Assembly (NCBI RefSeq): GCF_947499265.1
Contig: NZ_CANMNK010000001.1
Span: forward strand, 767,001 to 831,000
Length of the DNA: 64,000 bases
Direction: 5' to 3'
DNA from: an uncultured Roseobacter sp.
GTDB lineage: Bacteria > Pseudomonadota > Alphaproteobacteria > Rhodobacterales > Rhodobacteraceae
Shown here: positions 59,757 to 64,000 of the stretch, piece after piece
Layout of the letters: every line of letters begins with the position of its first letter
Position numbering within the stretch: the first letter of the stretch is position 1
Translations under genes and position numbers: made by a program
The notes under the pieces: model-generated
The model's input: the letters and a program-made list of their open reading frames with translations, nothing else
What the model was told of the DNA's origin: nothing
The model's database searches: none

Positions 59757-60836
59757 ATGACCTTCACGCCGCTTTCGCCTGACCTGATGCAAGACCGTTT
59801 GTCCCTACCGCAGGGCGGTCCGGTCCGGCTCCTGATCGACACCGACGCGGCAAATGAAATCGACGATCAGTTTGCGATCGCGTGGGCACTCTTGTCGCCA
59901 GAACATATGACCGTTGAAGCGGTGACGGCCGTGCCATTTTCCTTCGCGCATCACCAGCCGGAATTGCTTGCGGCGGAGCGTGCGCTGGAAGAGGGCGCCA
60001 CCCGCGCCGAGCATCTGGTCGGCGGGTTTCAGGGGTGGCTGGACCGGTTGCATGCTCAGGGGCGCCGCGCGGCGGATCTGAAATTCGTGGGGACAGCGGA
60101 GGGGATGGAGCTGAGCTACCGCGAAATCTGCACCATTTATGACAAGCTTGGGATATCTTCGGATGGGAAGGTTTTCAAAGGGGCATCCCGTTATATGCAA
60201 ACCCCGGATGATATTGTGGATTCCGAGGCTGTCGAGACCATCATCCGTCTGGCCAAGTCAGGCGACGCACCGCTCTATATCGCGGCGATGGGCTGTGTCA
60301 CGAACATCGCAAGCGCCTTGCTGAAGGCGCCTGAGATACGCGAGCGTATTGTCGTGATCTGGACATCGGCCTATCCCTCAACGGCGCCGCATTGCAACCG
60401 CCCGTCGCTCAATCTTGTGCAGGATGTCCACGCCTCGCGCATCATCTTCGACAGCGGCGTGCCGCATATCTATCTGCCAGGCTACCATGTCGGTGCGCAG
60501 CTCAAGATTTCGCGCCCCGAAATGGCGCAGTTTGTCAAAGGACGCGGGGCCATTGGCGACTACCTCTACTATCTTTACACCCACAACCCGTTACATGACA
60601 TGTTCGCAATTTCGGATGCCGAGCGACGCAGCTGGGTCATCTGGGACATCATCAATATCGCTTGGCTGATCGATCCTGACTGGGTTCCGACGCATCTGAC
60701 GACTTCGCCCATCCTGGATGAGAATCTTTTTTGGGAGAAACACGCGGAGAGGCACCAGATGCGCGAGGCACATGATGTCCAGCGCGATGAGATTTTTCTC
60801 GACTTCTATGACAAGCTGGCCGCTGCGGCTAAGTAA
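59757..60836 (+). CDS. nucleoside hydrolase family protein
   Basis: A 359-residue IU-nucleoside-hydrolase-fold protein. The calcium/ribose site is LLIDTDAANEIDDQFAIAWALL, with more residues between the aspartates than the classic DTDPGxDD; a second region is ALYIAAMGCVTNIASAL-like (landmark after APLYI). It may split an N- or other ribosyl bond or a related glycosyl linkage. Last gene of the rightward operon, 12 bases after the regulator gene; it ends 8 bases inside the convergent isomerase gene. With sugar enzymes opposite, freed sugar could feed that operon. Confidence 0.88.
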   Translation: MTFTPLSPDLMQDRLSLPQGGPVRLLIDTDAANEIDDQFAIAWALLSPEHMTVEAVTAVPFSFAHHQPELLAAERALEEGATRAEHLVGGFQGWLDRLHAQGRRAADLKFVGTAEGMELSYREICTIYDKLGISSDGKVFKGASRYMQTPDDIVDSEAVETIIRLAKSGDAPLYIAAMGCVTNIASALLKAPEIRERIVVIWTSAYPSTAPHCNRPSLNLVQDVHASRIIFDSGVPHIYLPGYHVGAQLKISRPEMAQFVKGRGAIGDYLYYLYTHNPLHDMFAISDAERRSWVIWDIINIAWLIDPDWVPTHLTTSPILDENLFWEKHAERHQMREAHDVQRDEIFLDFYDKLAAAAK

Positions 60837-62250
60837 AGTCGCGCCTGTCCAGATGCCCGCGCATCGGGACCCGCCCCAGAACATCCATAGCGGTCCAGGA
60901 CGCGAATTCCGTCAGAACTCCCGCGATATCTCCGGGTACCAGGACGAAATGATGCTCAAGCCCATGCGCCATGACGCTGGCCACGACGTCTTCGAGGTCA
61001 GCGCGCTGCCCGTCGATCTCGAAGTCTTCCAGCCAGCCACGGCATCCGGTGAACCCGCTTGGATTGCGCCCGGAAACCCGCGCGGTCATACCAAAGAATG
61101 CGCCAGCGTTGCGGGCGACCCGAAATACCGTGACAGGCCCATCGCGAAACACCAGATCGCTGATCGCCCCGTAGATCGGACCCGCCTCGGTGCCGCGTCC
61201 GATCATCGGATGGTTGATCCACTTCGCGCCTTTTTGATCTGCCAGATACAGGGGCCCGCCGCCGCCATGCCACATCAGCAGTTGACCGGTTTCCAGATCG
61301 GGTTCGGTCATATCCAGCAGGTATCCGACCCGGCCCGTAAGTGATGTTGCAATGAGTTGCGTAACGGCGCCCAGCACATCGCCCTCTGACGCTATGGGTA
61401 GGTTGTGACGCTCTTCCAGCCAGGTGAATGCAGCACCAGGGTGCATGCCGGGATCGTCCTGTAGTGCGGGCCAGTCGCTGACCGCCAGAGCCGCATACTC
61501 GCCCGCTTTTGCGATCTCCAAAAGTGCCAAGGCCGCGCGTGCCGTCAGCGCCATTTGATCGTCCGACACGCCGGACACCTCCGCAGCGCTTGCCATCTGG
61601 GTCACCTCAGCGGCCACCAGATCTGCGTCCAGTGCCGCCATCCGCCCGGTCAGCTCATGCATGTCGTGATGCGCGACCTCAACGCCAAGCCGCGCGCACA
61701 AATCCGAGGTCGACACCTCCATGTTGTAGAAGGTCATGGCCAATCCGCCGATAACACCGATCCGGGCACCGCTCAGGGATTTGGCAGCCTTCAGCGCGCG
61801 CAGCGTACAGCGGAGCTTGTTTTGCAAGTCAGTGCTCTCTGGCGTGCCGTGATACCATTGGGCCGGGTGTTTGGAGAGATCGCGTACCTGACGTGCGATT
61901 GACATGGACATGTTCAAGGAGACGAAATTATTCAATTGCACATCGCCGATGCGCACCGGTTCCGGTACCGACCAGAAACCACACCGAAATTCTGACGCCG
62001 CAACGGTGCGGGCCACGTCGCCCATGGTAAAGCCACCGTGCAGGAGTAGAATAAAATCAACACCTTGCGCTCTGCACGCCGCAAGCGCCGTTTCGGTTTG
62101 CCGTGCATCCATCGGGATGTCCGCGTGCACATAAAGCGCCACATCTTCAGCGTCACAAAGGGAACCCAAAGCAGCCTCAGCCGCATCCCAAACCCCGTGC
62201 TTTTCCGGGAAATAGCTGGGCAGTGACGCGCGGATCAGTCCTAGTTTCAT
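60829..62250 (-). CDS. L-fucose/L-arabinose isomerase-like protein
   Basis: A 473-residue protein of the fucose-isomerase superfamily: the N-terminal Rossmann-like domain MKLGLIRASLPSYFPE, VDFILLLHGGFTMGD and SLNMSMSIARQVRDLSKHP, and a C-terminal domain with LLMWHGGGGPLYLADQ containing the likely metal-site histidine. It is probably an aldose-ketose isomerase, but true isomerases and related carbohydrate enzymes share this fold, so the exact reaction is open. GAGGA seven bases upstream fixes ATG 62250. Third visible gene of the leftward sugar operon. Confidence 0.85.
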   Translation of the reverse strand: MKLGLIRASLPSYFPEKHGVWDAAEAALGSLCDAEDVALYVHADIPMDARQTETALAACRAQGVDFILLLHGGFTMGDVARTVAASEFRCGFWSVPEPVRIGDVQLNNFVSLNMSMSIARQVRDLSKHPAQWYHGTPESTDLQNKLRCTLRALKAAKSLSGARIGVIGGLAMTFYNMEVSTSDLCARLGVEVAHHDMHELTGRMAALDADLVAAEVTQMASAAEVSGVSDDQMALTARAALALLEIAKAGEYAALAVSDWPALQDDPGMHPGAAFTWLEERHNLPIASEGDVLGAVTQLIATSLTGRVGYLLDMTEPDLETGQLLMWHGGGGPLYLADQKGAKWINHPMIGRGTEAGPIYGAISDLVFRDGPVTVFRVARNAGAFFGMTARVSGRNPSGFTGCRGWLEDFEIDGQRADLEDVVASVMAHGLEHHFVLVPGDIAGVLTEFASWTAMDVLGRVPMRGHLDRRDFT

Positions 62251-62260
62251 CGTATCATCC

Positions 62261-63025
62261 TCAGATCCGCAGATAGCCGCCGTCGACAACCAGCGACGTT
62301 CCCATCACATATTTCGCCAAATCGGACGCGAGGTAAACACAGGCATCTGCTACCTCTTCAGGCTCGCCCCACCGCCGCGCCGGGATCATGTCCAGATACC
62401 CCTCGCCGGTCTCGGTGCCGATCACAGGATCGTCCTCGATGTTCATTTGGGTGCGCATGATGCCGGGGTTCACATTGTTGACGCGGATGCCCATCGGCCC
62501 CAATTCATCGGCCAGCGAATAGGTCAAAAGGCGTACGGCGCCCTTGGACATGTTGTAATGCGAAAACCCGCCAGTGCCGCGCATTCCGGCGATTGAGCAC
62601 ATATTGATGATGACGCCGCTCTTGCGTTTTACCATGGCGCGTGCGGCCATTTGCGATCCGAAAAATACGCTTTTGACATTGACGTCCTGCATGCGGTGAA
62701 AGGTTTCTTCGGTTGCCTTCAAGATGGGTTCCTTCTGCAAGATACCGGCATTGTTGACCATGATATCCAGCCCGCCCCAGGCCTCGGCCGTGGCAACCAA
62801 CGCCTCCAGTTCATCGATCTTGCTGACATCACAAGAAACGAACTTAGCCGCGCCTGGGGACTTTGCGTTTATGACATCTGCCGTGGGGGTGCCGCCTTCG
62901 CGACCGACTTCCTTCAGATCCGCGACGATCATTTTGGCGCCTTGCGCGACGAAGGCCTCTGCGATGGCCCGGCCGTTGCCGCTTGATCCACCGGTGACGA
63001 TCGCGATTTTGTCTTTCAGGAGCAT
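62261..63025 (-). CDS. SDR-family NAD(P)-dependent oxidoreductase
   Basis: A 254-residue classical short-chain dehydrogenase: cofactor motif VTGGSSGNGRAIAEAF, NNAG, catalytic Ser in INMCSIAG and YNMSK (Tyr-x3-Lys), and VNPGIM after it. Likely oxidises a sugar or sugar alcohol in the pathway of the flanking isomerase and aldolase. Its ATG directly abuts the aldolase stop (TGAATG), and the isomerase start follows 10 bases after its stop. Confidence 0.93.
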   Translation of the reverse strand: MLLKDKIAIVTGGSSGNGRAIAEAFVAQGAKMIVADLKEVGREGGTPTADVINAKSPGAAKFVSCDVSKIDELEALVATAEAWGGLDIMVNNAGILQKEPILKATEETFHRMQDVNVKSVFFGSQMAARAMVKRKSGVIINMCSIAGMRGTGGFSHYNMSKGAVRLLTYSLADELGPMGIRVNNVNPGIMRTQMNIEDDPVIGTETGEGYLDMIPARRWGEPEEVADACVYLASDLAKYVMGTSLVVDGGYLRI

Positions 63026-63931
63026 TCAGGCCTTCCTTTCCAATGCAGCAATCAACCGGTGCAGACGATCCCGCCCGGTTTGGTCCAGCCAATTGCGCAG
63101 CGCGCGCTCCCCCTCTGCGCCGAAGACCGCGACCCCATCAGACCAGATCGCGCGCCCGCACATGAAGCCTGCAAAGTCGACTTCGGCTTCCACAGCCAGC
63201 TTCAAGGAGGCTTCGAACCGGTCAAACGTGACACCGGCGCTGAGATAAACGAGATCGATGCCATTTGCCGCTTCCGCCGCTTGCTGGAAAGCCTCCAGCG
63301 CCTGTGTACGAGACATTTGCCCAGTCCCAAACCCTTCGACAAAATTCAGATCGACGGGAACCTCAACTTTCAACACATCCACCTGAAATTTGGGGTCGGC
63401 GAACGCTGCCGTCGCGCGCCGCACCAGATCAGGCTTGAGCGCTGCAAAATCCTCGCCACCGGGTGTGACGTCAGGGTGATAGACCAAAGGCTCCATGAGG
63501 TACCGGATGCCCGCGTCGCGGCAGCGCTGACCGATATCCGCGACCAGATCATGCTTGCGTTGGTTTAGATCGGGATCATCATCCGGCGCGTAATACATGA
63601 AGAATTTCAGCTGCTTGACGCCCATACCGGGATAGTCCGAAACCTGAAAACTATCCGGCAACACTGTGATCCGGTCTGCATCCGAGATGTGATAAACGTC
63701 AGCTTCAAACGCGAGCATGCGGTCGCAGCCCGTGGGGTAGTTCTGCAACAGGTCGGGACCGCATGTTGCGTCAACAAGAACCGTGCTGGCGTCGGGTCCG
63801 AGCATTTCCAGTACCGCGCGTTTGAACGTCAACAGATCATCAGATTTGGCATCGCTCCCCCGCGCCGCGCGAATGCTGGCCTCCAACCCGCTGCCGGCAT
63901 CGACAGCCACACCATGAATCCTGTCCGGCAT
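63026..63931 (-). CDS. LacD-like tagatose-1,6-bisphosphate-type aldolase
   Basis: A 301-residue class I aldolase of the LacD/DeoC superfamily. The Schiff-base lysine is in VDVLKVEVPVDL, and the barrel strands FFMYYAPDDDP, RYLMEPLVYHP and LVYLSAGVTFD match LacD. The N-terminus lacks the usual ALAIDQRGSL strand and has VAVDAGSGLEASI instead. It would cleave a ketose phosphate to triose phosphates. Operon partner of the SDR and isomerase-like genes; three bases separate it from the partial gene upstream. Confidence 0.87.
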   Translation of the reverse strand: MPDRIHGVAVDAGSGLEASIRAARGSDAKSDDLLTFKRAVLEMLGPDASTVLVDATCGPDLLQNYPTGCDRMLAFEADVYHISDADRITVLPDSFQVSDYPGMGVKQLKFFMYYAPDDDPDLNQRKHDLVADIGQRCRDAGIRYLMEPLVYHPDVTPGGEDFAALKPDLVRRATAAFADPKFQVDVLKVEVPVDLNFVEGFGTGQMSRTQALEAFQQAAEAANGIDLVYLSAGVTFDRFEASLKLAVEAEVDFAGFMCGRAIWSDGVAVFGAEGERALRNWLDQTGRDRLHRLIAALERKA

Positions 63932-63934
63932 AGC

Positions 63935-64000
63935 TCAGCCCCCCTGCGCACTGATGTGCGGAAAGTGAGGCGCCTTGTGCGGCGCGCGCCACAGCCCCAG
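63935..64000 (-). CDS. 3' end of an upstream gene, cut by the window edge
   Basis: An open frame enters from the right edge and ends at TGA (63935-63937), giving 21 C-terminal residues ending HISAQGG. The stop is three bases before the aldolase start, the tight spacing seen in the rest of this operon. Its identity cannot be told; a sugar kinase would suit an operon with an isomerase and a bisphosphate-type aldolase, but that is a guess from context. Confidence 0.45.
   Translation of the reverse strand: MGLWRAPHKAPHFPHISAQGG

Overview
The window looks like a high-GC alphaproteobacterial genome segment, most probably from the Rhodobacterales (Roseobacter group). This rests on base composition, dense ATGA-type start/stop overlaps, a perfect CtrA-type box (TTAA-N7-TTAAC), an ExoF/BY-kinase exopolysaccharide system, and liv-type ABC and small-molecule catabolic operons. 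The taxonomic call is an inference; no rRNA, tRNA, replication or conjugation gene, insertion sequence or CRISPR array is visible.

Left part (1-15.6 kb). This holds a membrane MHYT-GGDEF-EAL c-di-GMP protein and a small zinc-protease-like protein. Next is a single-gene NRPS module (condensation, adenylation, carrier) fused to a membrane acyltransferase-3 domain. An aldo/keto reductase fused to a RidA-like domain is divergent from an operon of a small TIGR04076-like protein, a second aldo/keto reductase and a complete branched-chain-amino-acid-type ABC importer (livG, F, H, M and binding protein), which ends in a hairpin terminator.

Centre (15.6-47.4 kb). This is a large surface/exopolysaccharide locus. 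A leftward operon (initiating sugar-phosphate transferase, formyltransferase, PIG-L deacetylase, PLP aminotransferase) points to an N-acylated amino sugar. Rightward genes encode glycosyltransferases, a Wzc-like tyrosine kinase/co-polymerase, a pectate-lyase-like beta-helix protein, an ExoF-like export protein, a sulfotransferase, a FlaA1/CapD-type nucleotide-sugar dehydratase, GtrA, a GT-C protein and a CDP-hexose branch. That branch contains rfbF, rfbG, an RfbH/ColD-like enzyme with His replacing Lys and no Fe-S cysteines, a C-methyltransferase and a reductase-like SDR. An HAD/ATP-grasp pair, a protein with a duplicated domain, a Wzx-type flippase and a Wzy/ligase-type protein complete the locus. 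It has the parts of a Wzx/Wzy-type pathway that could make a branched deoxy-sugar, possibly sulfated, polymer.

Right part (47.7-64 kb). An accessory-looking trio (subtilase without visible signal peptide, class III cyclase with TolB-like and TPR regions, PAP2/vanadium-haloperoxidase-like protein with seven DAR repeats) is followed by a TetR regulator and an MFS transporter. An operon then encodes a thiolase-fold protein that lacks the classical catalytic residues, its DUF35 OB-fold partner, an acyl-CoA synthetase, an aldehyde dehydrogenase, a GntR/UTRA regulator and a nucleoside hydrolase. It converges on a sugar-catabolic operon (LacD-like aldolase, SDR, fucose-isomerase-like protein) that enters from beyond the right edge.

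The strongest candidates for undescribed biology are the NRPS-acyltransferase fusion, the Fe-S-free deoxysugar branch with a C-methyltransferase, the duplicated-domain protein, the catalytically divergent thiolase/DUF35 pair and the subtilase-cyclase-PAP2 trio.
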